Below are positions 40,723 to 51,290 of a stretch of 64,000 nucleotides of DNA, piece by piece. The stretch comes from Beijerinckiaceae bacterium. GTDB taxonomy: Bacteria; Pseudomonadota; Alphaproteobacteria; Rhizobiales; Beijerinckiaceae. The notes beneath the pieces are model-generated. The model saw nothing but the letters and a program-made list of their open reading frames with translations, did not search any database and was not told the DNA's origin. The number at the start of each line of letters is the position of its first letter. The stretch's first letter is position 1. Both the position numbers and the translations under genes were made by a program. The stretch spans positions 1-64,000 of the forward strand of contig CANBNG010000005.1 in NCBI GenBank assembly GCA_947370975.1, written 5' to 3'.

Positions 40723-42458
40723 CCGACAGCAGCCGTGCCTGTCTGGCGGGTATCGGCTGCGCCATAGAGCATGGTGGGTGTGCGATGAATCGTCTGCGCC
40801 GAGCCCATGGCGCGTTGCAAGCGCACGACATGGCCCTTGGCCTCGAGCAAACGGATCGTGTCAATCGAGAGGCCGCGCTCGATGCGCAATTCATCTGGAT
40901 GCAATTGATGGTGCACGCGCACAGCTTCGCTCGCCTCGGCTGCATTCATGCCGTGATCGATGACATTTGAAATGATCTGCACCACGGTGGTGATGATGCG
41001 CGAGCCTCCGGGCGAGCCTGTCACCAGCTCCAGTTCGCCGCCATTGAACACCATGGCCGGACTCATGGAGGAGAGCGGGCGCTTGCGCGGCCCCGGCGCA
41101 TTGGCCTCTCCACCCAGCAGACCGAATGCATTGGGCGCGCCTGCGGTGGCGGCAAAATCATCAAGCTCGTTGTTGAGAAGAATGCCCGAGCCCTCCGCGA
41201 CAAGGCCGAGCCCGTAGGAGAAATTCAGCGTGTAGGTATTGGCAACGCCATTGCCTTGGGAATCCACAACCGAGAAATGGGTGGTCTGGTCGCTCTCGTA
41301 AGGCAGGGGATCGCCGGGCTTGATCTCATCAGACGGCCGCGCGCGTTCGCTCGAGATGCGGCTGCGCAGGGACGCGGCATAATCCTTCGAAACAAGCCCT
41401 GCCACAGGCACTTTCGTGAAATCGGGATCGCCCAGCCAGATCTCGCGATCGGCATAGGCGAGCTTCATTGCTTCCGTCATGAGATGGAGCGAAGCTGCCG
41501 AATTCTGGCCGAGATCGGCCAGCCGAAAGGCTTCCAGAATGTTGAGAATTTGCAGCACATGCACGCCGCCCGACGAGGGCGGCGGCATGGAGACGATCTC
41601 GCGGTCGCGATAGAGGCCGCGCACCGGCGCGCGCTCGATGGCGCGGTAGCTCGCCAAATCATCCAGCGTCATCACACCATTGGCGTCGCGTACCGCCTTG
41701 ACGATTTTTTGCGCCGTTTCGCCCTGGTAAAATCCCGCTGCGCCATCGCGCGCGATTGCCTCCAGCGAAGCGGCCAGATCGGCCTGCACCAGCCGGTCTC
41801 CAGCCTGGAAGGGCTTGCCATCGGGGCGCAGAAAAATCGCGCGGCTCGATGGATAGCGCGTCAGGCGTGTGCCGATTTCACCCAGAGAAAAGGCAAGATC
41901 GCCCTCGACTTCGATTCCCTCGCGCGCAAGCTTGATGGCAGGTGCGGCAAGTTCGGCAAAGGTCAGCTTGCCGGAGCCATATTTTGCATGCGCCAGCACA
42001 AAGCCCGCGACTGTGCCCGGCACGCCGACGCCAAGCCCGCTGGCTTGTGCTTTGGCGGGCACGAATTTGCCCTGCGCATCGAGAAACATTTCGGGCGTCG
42101 TGGCGGCGGGCGCGGTCTCGCGATAATCGATGGCGACCGTCTTTTTCTCGCCCGCCAGATAGACAAGCATGAAGCCGCCGCCACCCAGATTGCCGGCACG
42201 CGGCAAGGTGACAGCCAGCGCAAGCCCCGTGGCCACGGCAGCATCGATGGCATTGCCGCCGCGTTTCAAGATCTCGACACCAATGCGCGAGGCCTGCGCC
42301 TCCTGGCTCACCACCATGCCATTGCGGGCAGAAACGGGGAGAATGCGCGCATAGCCCGAGACGACGGGCTCGCTCGCCGTCTGGGCCCGGGATTGAACAA
42401 GGGGAGTGCTGGCAAAGGCAAGGCACAGAAGAAAAGTCGAAAGTCTCAATTGCCCCAC
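40716..42458 (-). CDS. ggt: Gamma-glutamyltransferase
   Basis: A 580-residue periplasmic Ntn-hydrolase that hydrolyses or transfers the gamma-glutamyl group of glutathione. A signal peptide (STFLLCLAFASTPLVQS) is followed by the large subunit, and self-cleavage is expected before the threonine of TTHFSVVDSQG (near residue 393), which becomes the nucleophile of the small subunit. Other conserved elements are GGFMLVYLAG near residue 95 and a late GGSRIITTVVQI. The start is a GTG at 42458 overlapping the preceding gene by 13 bases. It could supply amino acids from glutathione to the neighbouring importer, by inference only. Confidence 0.93.
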   Translation of the reverse strand: MGQLRLSTFLLCLAFASTPLVQSRAQTASEPVVSGYARILPVSARNGMVVSQEAQASRIGVEILKRGGNAIDAAVATGLALAVTLPRAGNLGGGGFMLVYLAGEKKTVAIDYRETAPAATTPEMFLDAQGKFVPAKAQASGLGVGVPGTVAGFVLAHAKYGSGKLTFAELAAPAIKLAREGIEVEGDLAFSLGEIGTRLTRYPSSRAIFLRPDGKPFQAGDRLVQADLAASLEAIARDGAAGFYQGETAQKIVKAVRDANGVMTLDDLASYRAIERAPVRGLYRDREIVSMPPPSSGGVHVLQILNILEAFRLADLGQNSAASLHLMTEAMKLAYADREIWLGDPDFTKVPVAGLVSKDYAASLRSRISSERARPSDEIKPGDPLPYESDQTTHFSVVDSQGNGVANTYTLNFSYGLGLVAEGSGILLNNELDDFAATAGAPNAFGLLGGEANAPGPRKRPLSSMSPAMVFNGGELELVTGSPGGSRIITTVVQIISNVIDHGMNAAEASEAVRVHHQLHPDELRIERGLSIDTIRLLEAKGHVVRLQRAMGSAQTIHRTPTMLYGAADTRQTGTAAVGY

Positions 42459-43285
42459 CTGTTGCGCCAGAGTGTTTCGCCGATCATGCAGGACATGCGC
42501 GGCTCACGCGCCGATATGGCCTGCACGAGAGGCGGCGCGCCCTGTGGCAGGGCTGCGATCTCGCGCACCAATTTGGTGCGGGTCGCTTCGACAAAACTGC
42601 GAATGTCGCGCACGGGCACCATGAAGGCATCGAAACCGCCAATCACGCAATCCTCGTAGTAAATATCGAGATCCTGAATATCGGCCGGGCTGATATAGGG
42701 CCTGATGCCGACAAGCGGCAAGCCGTTGATCGTGACGCCCTTGGCCAGAGCCTCGTCACGCGCCTGCGTCACCGAACGCCCGCTGTTGTTGGGGCCATCG
42801 CCCGAAATATCGATCACCTGCCGCGCCGAAGAAAAGCCATTGCCCTCAAACAGGCGCAGGGCGCCATCAATGGCGCCTGCAATCGAGGTGCGCTGTGCAC
42901 GGCGATAGGGCGCAGCCGCCAGACGCGCGGCAAAGGCGCTTGCGCTCTCGGGCCCGTCAATCAAGGCCCATTCCAGCAATGTGTCCTGATCATATTCGGA
43001 GGCCCATTGCATGTAACTTATGGCAATGCGCCCGGTCGCGCCTGATTTGAGCGCGTTCAGAAATTGCTCAGAGCGCAAAGCCTCGACATAACCGTTGCGC
43101 TGCAAACGCTGTTCTTCGGTATCCATCGAATAGGAAATATCGACCGCGAGCACGAGCTCGGCATCGACTTCGGTCGCCCCGCCGCGCGCTTGCGCCGGGC
43201 CAAGCTGCAAGGCCAAGGCGAGGCCTGCGCCCACCAGCGCAAGGCGCAGCCGCGAGACCCTCGAGTATTCAAAGGGAGAAGCCAT
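42446..43285 (-). CDS. DUF1194 von Willebrand factor A-like protein
   Basis: A 279-residue exported protein with a signal peptide (RLALVGAGLALALQLGPAQA) followed by a VWA domain. The MIDAS metal motif DISYSMDTEE (D-x-S-x-S) is at the start of the domain, and ISGDGPNNSGRSV is at the usual second metal loop, as in DUF1194 proteins. VWA proteins mediate metal-dependent protein contacts; a specific role for DUF1194 is not known. The ATG at 43285 places the signal peptide correctly; the open frame extends upstream to 43399. Its stop overlaps the ggt start by 13 bases. Confidence 0.85.
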   Translation of the reverse strand: MASPFEYSRVSRLRLALVGAGLALALQLGPAQARGGATEVDAELVLAVDISYSMDTEEQRLQRNGYVEALRSEQFLNALKSGATGRIAISYMQWASEYDQDTLLEWALIDGPESASAFAARLAAAPYRRAQRTSIAGAIDGALRLFEGNGFSSARQVIDISGDGPNNSGRSVTQARDEALAKGVTINGLPLVGIRPYISPADIQDLDIYYEDCVIGGFDAFMVPVRDIRSFVEATRTKLVREIAALPQGAPPLVQAISAREPRMSCMIGETLWRNRWGN

Positions 43286-43397
43286 GCGCCCGCTCCTTCT
43301 GGTCAGGCGAGCAGTGTGACGGCTTTGGCGCGGAAGGCAATGGCGCGCGTGGGGCTGGCGTGGCATTGTCGCTGTCACGTTTCCACGACCGGGCACC

Positions 43398-43829
43398 ATG
43401 CGTATGGACGAGACGTTGCAAGATATCGACGCGCTGTTTGAGGCAGCCCTTGGTGCGCGCGCGCACGCTTATGCGCCCTATTCGGGCTTTGCCGTTGGCG
43501 CGGCCATACGGGGCGCAAGGGGCGGTCTCTTCACCGGGTGCAATGTCGAAAACGCCGCCTATCCATCTGGCACCTGCGCCGAGCAATCCGCGATTTCCGC
43601 CATGATCGGGGCTGGCGAAACACGCATTGCGGCACTGGCCGTGATCGCGTCGGGCGCGCATCCGCTCACACCCTGCGGCGCCTGCCGTCAGCGCATCCGC
43701 GAATTTGCCGAGGCCGCAACGCCAATCCATGCAGGCTCGCTCGAAGGCGCACGCCAGAGCTTCACCCTGGCAGCCCTTCTGCCGGAGGCCTTCGGCCCCG
43801 CTTTCCTGCCCGGGCACAAACAGCCATGA
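43398..43829 (+). CDS. cdd: Cytidine deaminase
   Basis: Cdd deaminates cytidine and deoxycytidine to uridine and deoxyuridine. The 143-residue protein has AYAPYSGFAVGAAI, the zinc site GTCAEQSAI (Cys and catalytic Glu) and PCGACRQRIREFA with two further zinc cysteines, the arrangement of the small tetrameric type. It is the first of four plus-strand genes for nucleoside breakdown, and its stop overlaps the next start (ATGA). An in-frame ATG at 43404 is an alternative start. Confidence 0.95.
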   Translation: MRMDETLQDIDALFEAALGARAHAYAPYSGFAVGAAIRGARGGLFTGCNVENAAYPSGTCAEQSAISAMIGAGETRIAALAVIASGAHPLTPCGACRQRIREFAEAATPIHAGSLEGARQSFTLAALLPEAFGPAFLPGHKQP

Positions 43830-44638
43830 GTGCTTCAGTCGCGCAGAGCGTCGAGCGGCTGCGCGCCATCATCGGTGCGCAGAGCATCGACACGGCGGTC
43901 ATTCTGGGCACGGGACTGGGGGCTGGAGCAGGCACGACCGAGGGCGATTGCCTCATTCCCTATGCGGAGCTGCCCGGCTTTCCGCAGGCTTCTGTCTCGG
44001 GCCATGCGGGACGCCTTCTGCTGCGCGCCCATCAGGGCCATTTCACCGCCTTCCTGCTCGGGCGCGCGCATTATTATGAGGCGGGCGATGCACGCGCCAT
44101 GGCAGGCGCACTGGAGGTTCTCGCACAGCTTGGTACGCGCGATCTCATCATCACCTGCGCGTCGGGCAGCACGCGGCCCGATATCGCGCCAGGGGCTTTG
44201 GTGCTGCTCAGCGACCACATCAATTTCAGCGGCATGAATCCGCTGATCGGCACGCAAGGCGATGCGCGTTTCGTGCCCATGGTGGGCGCCTATGACGCCG
44301 CACTTGCCGCGCGCCTGAGGCGGGCGGCGCAAAGCTGCGACATCAGCCTGCGCGAGTGCGTTTACATGTGGTTCTCCGGCCCCTCCTTCGAGACGCCGGC
44401 GGAAGTGCGCATGGCGGGTCTGCTTGGCGCAGATCTCGTCGGCATGTCCTGCGTGCCGGAGGTCATTCTCGCGCGCCATCTGGGGCTGCGCGTCGCCGGG
44501 CTTTCCATCGTCACCAATTTCGGCGCGGGCATTGCCGGCGGCGCACCAGATCATGCCGAAACAAAACGTGTCGCAGCGCAGGCTGCCGATCGCATGCGGA
44601 TGCTGATCGCAAACTATCTCGCACAGGAGGCCTCATGA
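43826..44638 (+). CDS. punA: Purine nucleoside phosphorylase (trimeric type)
   Basis: This enzyme splits inosine, guanosine and their deoxy forms with phosphate to base plus (deoxy)ribose 1-phosphate. The 270-residue protein has VILGTGLGAGAG, ELPGFPQASVSGHAGRL with phosphate-binding residues, FSGPSFETPAEVRM with the base-pocket Glu, and SIVTNFGAGIAGG (the usual Asn-x-Ala-AG). These motifs fit the trimeric, low-molecular-mass class. Starts and stops overlap cdd and deoC by four bases, so a single translationally coupled unit is likely. Confidence 0.93.
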   Translation: MSASVAQSVERLRAIIGAQSIDTAVILGTGLGAGAGTTEGDCLIPYAELPGFPQASVSGHAGRLLLRAHQGHFTAFLLGRAHYYEAGDARAMAGALEVLAQLGTRDLIITCASGSTRPDIAPGALVLLSDHINFSGMNPLIGTQGDARFVPMVGAYDAALAARLRRAAQSCDISLRECVYMWFSGPSFETPAEVRMAGLLGADLVGMSCVPEVILARHLGLRVAGLSIVTNFGAGIAGGAPDHAETKRVAAQAADRMRMLIANYLAQEAS

Positions 44639-45363
44639 ACGAGGATCGCGCCCTCGCGCGCCGCGCCATTGCGCTGATCGATCTCACCGATCTCTCGGAC
44701 GATTGCACGCCGGCCGCAATTGACGCGCTCGTGCAGCGCGCGCTGCAACTCGAGCTACCTGTGGCTGCGCTCTGCATATGGCCGCGCTTCCTGCGCCAGG
44801 CGCGTGCGGCGCTAGGTGTTTCGCGGATCAAGCTTGCGACCGTCGTGAATTTTCCGGACGGCGGCGAGGATATTGCCGAGACGTGCCGGCAGACGCGACA
44901 GGCGCTTGAGGACGGCGCGGTTGAAATCGATTTTGTCCTTCCCTGGCGGGCCTTTCTTGAAGGCCGCACAGCTGTGGCCCGAGACATGATCCACGCGGTC
45001 GCCGCCTGTCTCACGCCGGGCGCAAAGCTGAAGGTCATTCTCGAAACGGGCGCTTTGGAAAGCCCGGATGCGATTGCCGCAGCCAGCCGCCTCGCTCTGG
45101 GCGCGGGCGCGGATTTTCTGAAAACCTCCACCGGCAAGACGAAACTTTCCGCCACGCCCGAAGCCGCGCGCATCATGCTGACCAGCATTCGCGAAAGCGG
45201 CCGCAATGTCGGGTTCAAGGCCTCGGGCGGCCTGCGGAGCCTGTCGCAGGCGCGCGACTATCTGGCGCTCGCAGACGAGATCATGGGCGCGGACTGGGCC
45301 AATGCTGACCATATGCGCTTTGGCGCCAGCAGCCTCCTCGATCCGCTTCTGGCCGCGCTTTAA
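44635..45363 (+). CDS. deoC: Deoxyribose-phosphate aldolase
   Basis: DeoC cleaves deoxyribose 5-phosphate to acetaldehyde and glyceraldehyde 3-phosphate. The 242-residue TIM barrel carries the Schiff-base lysine in FLKTSTGK (near residue 166), the GFKASGGLRSL motif with the second lysine, and EIDFVLPW, where most relatives have EVDxVIN. The start is the ATG overlapping the punA stop. It lies between punA and deoA and completes deoxynucleoside carbon use. Confidence 0.95.
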   Translation: MNEDRALARRAIALIDLTDLSDDCTPAAIDALVQRALQLELPVAALCIWPRFLRQARAALGVSRIKLATVVNFPDGGEDIAETCRQTRQALEDGAVEIDFVLPWRAFLEGRTAVARDMIHAVAACLTPGAKLKVILETGALESPDAIAAASRLALGAGADFLKTSTGKTKLSATPEAARIMLTSIRESGRNVGFKASGGLRSLSQARDYLALADEIMGADWANADHMRFGASSLLDPLLAAL

Positions 45364-45375
45364 AGGGAGTTTCAC

Positions 45376-46695
<1,320 letters not shown>

Positions 46696-46707
<12 letters not shown>

Positions 46708-47544
46708 TCGACGCCGCGCGGTGACAGCGCCATAGCTCTTGGCTTCGATCCGCGCGCAAGCCTCCGCGAAAGGCTCGGAGACCACCTGCATGTGATGGCC
46801 GTTGGCATGCAGCAAGGTATTCTCGTCCTGCATCAGGCCGACATGGCCCTTCCAGAATATGAGATCTCCTCGGCGCAGAGGCATATCTGCGGAAATTTCT
46901 ACGCCAAGCTCTGCCTGCATCATGTCGGTGTCGCGCGGCGCGGCTATGCCCGCACCCTGCAAGGACACCTGCACGAGGCCTGAACAATCGAGCCCAAGAA
47001 ACGTCTTGCCGCCCCAGAGATAGGGCACGCCAAGGAAGCTTTCAGCGGTCGCCACATAATCGGCCTGCAGCGCGCCGAGAGCGCAAAGATGCGCGGCCCA
47101 GACGAAAAGCCCGCTGCCGAGCTGGGCAAAATCGCCGCGCAGGGCCCGCACCTCCACACGCGCGCCCAGAGGCAGAGCGCCAACGACGGGGGCTTTCATA
47201 TTTGCACCCGGATAAAGAAAGGTGCGCGGCGCCTGCACGCGATGGCTCGGCGTGACGTCCAGCTCGCTCAAGGAATCGGCCGGCATATAGCCGACATAAC
47301 GATCGCTCGTCAGCTGCCCCCAGGCCCAGCCTTCATCGACATCGTAAATCACCACCTCTTCGCCATGCAGCACCTGCGTATCGAGGCTGCAATCGGGGGA
47401 CGGCTGCGCGCGCAGCCCGATGACCTCGTCAAGCACGCGCATGCGACGCCCCTCGACAAAGCGCGGCGCATCGATCATGCCCTGCAAACAGGCGGCCGCC
47501 AGATCGGGCCGCGCGGGCGTACGACGGGAATCAAAGCCACTCAT
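46696..47544 (-). CDS. NlpC/P60 (C40) cell wall peptidase with SH3-like domains
   Basis: A 282-residue protein. Residues 40-150 form one or two SH3-like modules (VIGLRAQPSPDCSLDTQVLH, GWAWGQLTSDRYVGYMPADS), which often bind peptidoglycan peptides. Residues 160-282 form the NlpC/P60 papain-like domain, with the catalytic Cys in LDCSGLVQ and His in GHVGLM. It has no signal peptide that I can see, so it may act on turnover peptides in the cytosol, as YkfC-type enzymes do. Its start overlaps the marR stop (ATGA). The neighbour pepB could degrade the released peptides further. Confidence 0.9.
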
Positions 47545-47918
47545 GCCTGTTCATCCGCGCTGTTGAGGAGGAGCGCCTTGCGCACCACCATGTCGCCCAA
47601 TGTCTCGACATAAAGCGCACCCTTGACGGTGCGCTGAATGATGACGTTGCGCTTGTCGGATTCATCGCGGCGGCGCGCGATGATCGCCTGCTTGCCCATG
47701 GCATCGAGCGCGCGCGTGATCACAGGCTTGGTGACGCCGAGCTTGAGCGCCAGCCCCCGCACCGTATGGGGCGGGCGCTCGAGATAGACGGTGAGCAGGA
47801 TCGCCAATTGACGATGGGTGAAATCGGCCATGCCATCGGGCCTGGTCTCGCGCACCATGGCGAGCGCAATATCATGCAACAGGCCAAGGCCCTGCGCCGG
47901 CTTCATCTCGATGGGCAT
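47541..47918 (-). CDS. MarR-type winged helix protein
   Basis: A 125-residue winged-helix protein. HRQLAILLTVYLERPPHTVRGLALKLGV is helix-turn-helix-like, followed by KPVITRALDAM (recognition helix) and a wing with ARRRDESDKRNVIIQRT, a DxxDxR-type motif usual in MarR proteins. It probably binds DNA as a dimer, and its target may be its own operon with pepB and the C40 peptidase. It is encoded between these two genes, 49 bases after pepB, overlapping the C40 gene by four bases. The ligand is unknown. Confidence 0.8.
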   Translation of the reverse strand: MPIEMKPAQGLGLLHDIALAMVRETRPDGMADFTHRQLAILLTVYLERPPHTVRGLALKLGVTKPVITRALDAMGKQAIIARRRDESDKRNVIIQRTVKGALYVETLGDMVVRKALLLNSADEQA

Positions 47919-47967
47919 GGCCGCTCCGCTTCATTCACGCGCTATTGTGCCTGTCCTGCACCAGCTT

Positions 47968-49365
47968 TCAAGCGGCCGGGTAACGCGCTTCGAGCAGAGC
48001 ATAGAGGAGCCGCGCCGTCTGTGTCTCGCCGCCTTCGGGGCGGCCGGGCTTTGTGCCTGGCACCCAGCCGTAAATATCAAAATGCACCCAGGAATTCGCG
48101 CCCTCGACGAAGCGGCGCAGAAACAGCGCCGCCGTGATCGAGCCTGCAAAGGGGCCACTTGAAACATTGTTGAGATCGGACACCTTGCTGTCGAGCAGGC
48201 TGTCATAAGCCTCCCACAGCGGCAGACGCCAGACGGGATCGTTCATCCGCGCGCCCGCAGATGCAATCTCTGCGGCAAGGGCATCGTCGCCCGTATAGAA
48301 GGGCGGCAGATCTGGCCCGAGCGCCACGCGCGCAGCCCCTGTGAGCGTTGCAAAATCAAACAGCAGCAAAGGCCTTTCTTCAGCTGCAAGGGCAAGCGCA
48401 TCGGCCAGAATGAGGCGGCCTTCGGCATCCGTATTGCCGATCTCGACATTGAGCCCCTTGCGGCTCGGATAGACATCGCCCGGACGGAAAGACGCCGCCG
48501 AAACCGAGTTTTCGACAATCGGGATCAGCACGCGCAGGCGCAGGCGCAAGCCCGCATCCATGATCATATGGGCCAGCGCCAACGCCGTGGCCGCGCCCGC
48601 CATATCTTTCTTCATCAGCAACATGGCGCTCGAAGGCTTGATATCGAGACCGCCCGTATCAAAACACACGCCCTTGCCGACCAGCGTCACCTTGGGCGCA
48701 TCTTCAGGCCCGAAGGTGAATTCGACGAGACGCGGCGGCTCGGCGGCCGCACGCCCCACTGCATGGATGAGCGGGAAATTCCGTGCGAGCAAATCCTCGC
48801 CAACAATGCTCGAGAGGCTCGCGCCGTGGCGCGCGGCAAGCGCACGCACGGCGCTCTCCAGCGCGTGCGGCCCCATATCATTGGGCGGCGTGTTGACGAG
48901 ATCGCGCGCCAGGGTGACGCCCTCCACGATCCGCTTCACGCGGCCCGCATCCACGCCCGCAGGACAGATGAGGCGCGGCTGTCCGCCGACGGGCTTCTTG
49001 TAGCGCGTGAAGCGATAGGCCGAGAGGCACCATGCGAGCGCGGCAAGCTCGGCCGCCTCGTCACCGCCTGGCGTCGAGCTTGCAAATTCATAATCGCCCT
49101 CAGGCAGAAGCGTTGCGAGCTTGCCCGGCAGGAAGGGGTCGGCCTTGGGGCTGCCGTGAGGCTCAAGCCCGAACAGCACCGTTGCTATCGCGCCCTGCGC
49201 ATCGGGAAGCAGGCAACACCGACCAGCCTTGGGCTCGAAACCGGACGCCTGCGCGAAGGCAGCCGCTGCAGGCGCAAGCAAGGCGCGCTGCGCCTCCCAC
49301 GTGTCGCGCGTGACAAGGAGGATCGGCACGATGGGGCCGGCGGGGCGGTGGGTGATGAGCAGCAT
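47968..49365 (-). CDS. pepB: M17 leucyl aminopeptidase family protein
   Basis: A 465-residue cytosolic aminopeptidase with two metal ions. Conserved elements are VGKGVCFDTGGLDIKPSSAM (metal-binding Asp), MKKDMAGAATAL (Lys and Asp) and the signature NTDAEGRLILADAL with the catalytic Glu, Asp and Arg. The N-terminal 150 residues form the usual variable domain. AAGGA precedes the ATG at 49365. Its association with a C40 peptidase gene is frequent in Hyphomicrobiales and suggests a joint role in muropeptide recycling, by inference. Confidence 0.93.
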   Translation of the reverse strand: MLLITHRPAGPIVPILLVTRDTWEAQRALLAPAAAAFAQASGFEPKAGRCCLLPDAQGAIATVLFGLEPHGSPKADPFLPGKLATLLPEGDYEFASSTPGGDEAAELAALAWCLSAYRFTRYKKPVGGQPRLICPAGVDAGRVKRIVEGVTLARDLVNTPPNDMGPHALESAVRALAARHGASLSSIVGEDLLARNFPLIHAVGRAAAEPPRLVEFTFGPEDAPKVTLVGKGVCFDTGGLDIKPSSAMLLMKKDMAGAATALALAHMIMDAGLRLRLRVLIPIVENSVSAASFRPGDVYPSRKGLNVEIGNTDAEGRLILADALALAAEERPLLLFDFATLTGAARVALGPDLPPFYTGDDALAAEIASAGARMNDPVWRLPLWEAYDSLLDSKVSDLNNVSSGPFAGSITAALFLRRFVEGANSWVHFDIYGWVPGTKPGRPEGGETQTARLLYALLEARYPAA

Positions 49366-49411
49366 TCCCGTATCCTTGCGTCCAATGGTCAGCGATGTCT
49401 GGTCGGCGACG

Positions 49412-49426
49412 TTAAGGCTTCATTAA
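49412..49426. promoter_or_regulatory. CtrA-like box upstream of tadD
   Basis: The 15 bases read TTAA, seven bases, TTAA, the full consensus of the cell-cycle regulator CtrA. They lie 66 bases upstream of the tadD start, in the AT-rich gap to pepB. A further GTTAA half site overlaps the right arm. In Caulobacter, CtrA controls pilus genes, so regulation is plausible; the match itself is seen, the function is inferred. Confidence 0.45.
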
Positions 49427-49491
49427 AGTTAATTTTTTATTGTCGCCCTATTATTTCTGACGGCCAGACATTTTACCCGAGAGATTTTCAC

Positions 49492-50337
49492 ATGGCCATT
49501 TTTGCGCGAATGCACGCGCCTGCCCGACTGGCGGCCTTGTGCCTTGTGCTTGGCCTGTCACTCGGTGGCTGCAAGAAAATCGACGATCTCACCGCCACGC
49601 TCGGCAGCCAAACCTTGGCGCCAGCCCCCGCAGACGAAGCTGGCCTGCGCCAATATGCCGAGACGCTGGGCGGCAAATATGATCGCAACCCCGCCGACAA
49701 GGCGGTCGCGCTCGCTTATGCGGGCGCATTGCGCAAGCTTGAACATTATGCGCAGGCGGCGGCTGTGCTTCAGCGCACGGCGGCAAGCCATCCAGCCGAC
49801 CTTGACGTACTGGGCGCCTATGGCAAGGCCTTGGCCGATGCCGGACGCCTGAACGAGGCCAGCGAGGTGCTCGCGCGCGCGCATACGCCCGAGCGTCCGA
49901 ACTGGTCGATCCTGTCCGCGCAAGGCTCGATTGCCGACCAGACCGGCGACCACGCCGCCGCCCAGACCTATTATGAAGCGGCTTTGAAAATCATGCCGGA
50001 CCAGCCCTCGGTCCTGTCCAATCTCGGCCTGTCCTATGCGCTGGCAAACGATCTGCCCAAGGCCGAGGCGACACTGCGCCAGGCCGCCGACTTGCCCTCG
50101 GCAGACAGGCGCGTGCGGCAGAATTATGCGCTTGTTCTGGCGCTGCGCGGCAAATTTGCAGAGGCGGAAGCCATCTCGCGCCGCGATCTGTCGCCAGAAG
50201 AAGCGGCTGAAAATGTCGCCACGATCAAACGCACCATCGCCCAATCCGACACGTGGCGCGATTTGCGCAAGCCGCCTGCAACGCGGCCCGCATATACGAC
50301 GATCTCAACTAGAAACTCTTCATCACCTGCGAAATAG
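49492..50337 (+). CDS. tadD: Tad pilus assembly TPR lipoprotein TadD
   Basis: A 281-residue lipoprotein with a signal peptide and lipobox (LGLSLGGCKK, Cys near residue 24), followed by five or so tetratricopeptide repeats from residue 60 to 230 (for example ALRKLEHYAQAAAVLQRTAA; LGLSYALANDLPKAEATLRQ). TadD-type pilotins help the secretin CpaC/RcpA to assemble in the outer membrane. The ATG at 49492 starts the signal peptide; the frame is open far upstream as an antisense shadow of pepB. It is convergent with tadC, and the last 29 bases of the two genes overlap. Confidence 0.85.
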   Translation: MAIFARMHAPARLAALCLVLGLSLGGCKKIDDLTATLGSQTLAPAPADEAGLRQYAETLGGKYDRNPADKAVALAYAGALRKLEHYAQAAAVLQRTAASHPADLDVLGAYGKALADAGRLNEASEVLARAHTPERPNWSILSAQGSIADQTGDHAAAQTYYEAALKIMPDQPSVLSNLGLSYALANDLPKAEATLRQAADLPSADRRVRQNYALVLALRGKFAEAEAISRRDLSPEEAAENVATIKRTIAQSDTWRDLRKPPATRPAYTTISTRNSSSPAK

Positions 50338-51280
50338 CAGGTCCCAGAATGACGACAAAGAGCACCGGCAGAAAGAAGACGATCATCGGCACGGTGAGTT
50401 TTGGCGGCAGGGCCGCAGCCTTTTTCTCCGCTTCCGCCATGCGCGTATCGCGGCTTTCCTGCGACACCACGCGCAATGCGCTGCCAAGCGGCGTGCCGTA
50501 ACGCTCCGCCTGATTGAGCACGGTCACAATCTGGCGGATGGAGCTGACATCGGCCCGCTTGGCGAGATTTTCATAGGCCTGACGCCGCTCTGGCAGGAAC
50601 GACAATTCCGCCGTCGTCAATGTGAGTTCTTCGGCAAGCGGCACCGATTGCTGGCCGATTTCTTCAGCCACGCGACGAAAAGCCAGCTCGATGGAAATGC
50701 CCGCCTCCACGCAGATGAGCAGGAGATCGAGCGCATCGGGAAAGGCGCGACGCATCGACTCGCGCCGTTTGGCAGCCAGATTCGTGAGATAGACCTCAGG
50801 CGCCTTGATGCCGAGATAGACCAGCGAGATCAGAGCGCCAAACCGCGTCAGCCCGGAATAGCCGAGATCATCGACAAGAAAGAGATAGAAAGCGCCGAGC
50901 ACGAGCAGGCCGGCGGGGACGACTGCGCGAAAAAAGATGAAGGCCGTCTCGGCCGCAGGGCCGCGAAAACCCGCAGCCGCCAGTTTCGCTGTCGCCGTTT
51001 CGGTGGAGAGCCAGTCCGACAGGCGGAAGCGCTCCACGATTCTTTTCATGAAGGCCTTTTCTTCCTGCCGCAGAATGATCCTGCCGGCTTTGGCCAACCG
51101 CTCGCGCTCGCGGCTGCGAATGCGTTCGCGCTCGATCGCGACGTCCTTCATCCGCTTTTGCAAAATATCAGGCGAAATATAGGGCAGCGCCAGCGTCAAT
51201 ATTGTGGCGAGTGCGCTCAGCACCGCAAGCAGCGGAATGAGAACGCTGGGGTCTCGGATCTTCGAGAGAAAATACGCCAT
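50309..51280 (-). CDS. tadC: Tad pilus inner membrane platform protein TadC
   Basis: A 323-residue inner membrane protein of the GspF/T2SF class. An N-terminal helix (PSVLIPLLAVLSALATILTL) is followed by a cytosolic stretch, two membrane helices (about 115-155), a T2SF domain with FPDALDLLLICVEAGISIELAF and QSVPLAEELTLTTAEL, and a C-terminal helix. TadB and TadC form the platform on which Flp pilin is built. It lies 10 bases after tadB and ends in a convergent overlap with tadD. Confidence 0.93.
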   Translation of the reverse strand: MAYFLSKIRDPSVLIPLLAVLSALATILTLALPYISPDILQKRMKDVAIERERIRSRERERLAKAGRIILRQEEKAFMKRIVERFRLSDWLSTETATAKLAAAGFRGPAAETAFIFFRAVVPAGLLVLGAFYLFLVDDLGYSGLTRFGALISLVYLGIKAPEVYLTNLAAKRRESMRRAFPDALDLLLICVEAGISIELAFRRVAEEIGQQSVPLAEELTLTTAELSFLPERRQAYENLAKRADVSSIRQIVTVLNQAERYGTPLGSALRVVSQESRDTRMAEAEKKAAALPPKLTVPMIVFFLPVLFVVILGPAISQVMKSF

Positions 51281-51290
51281 GCGTGAGCCC

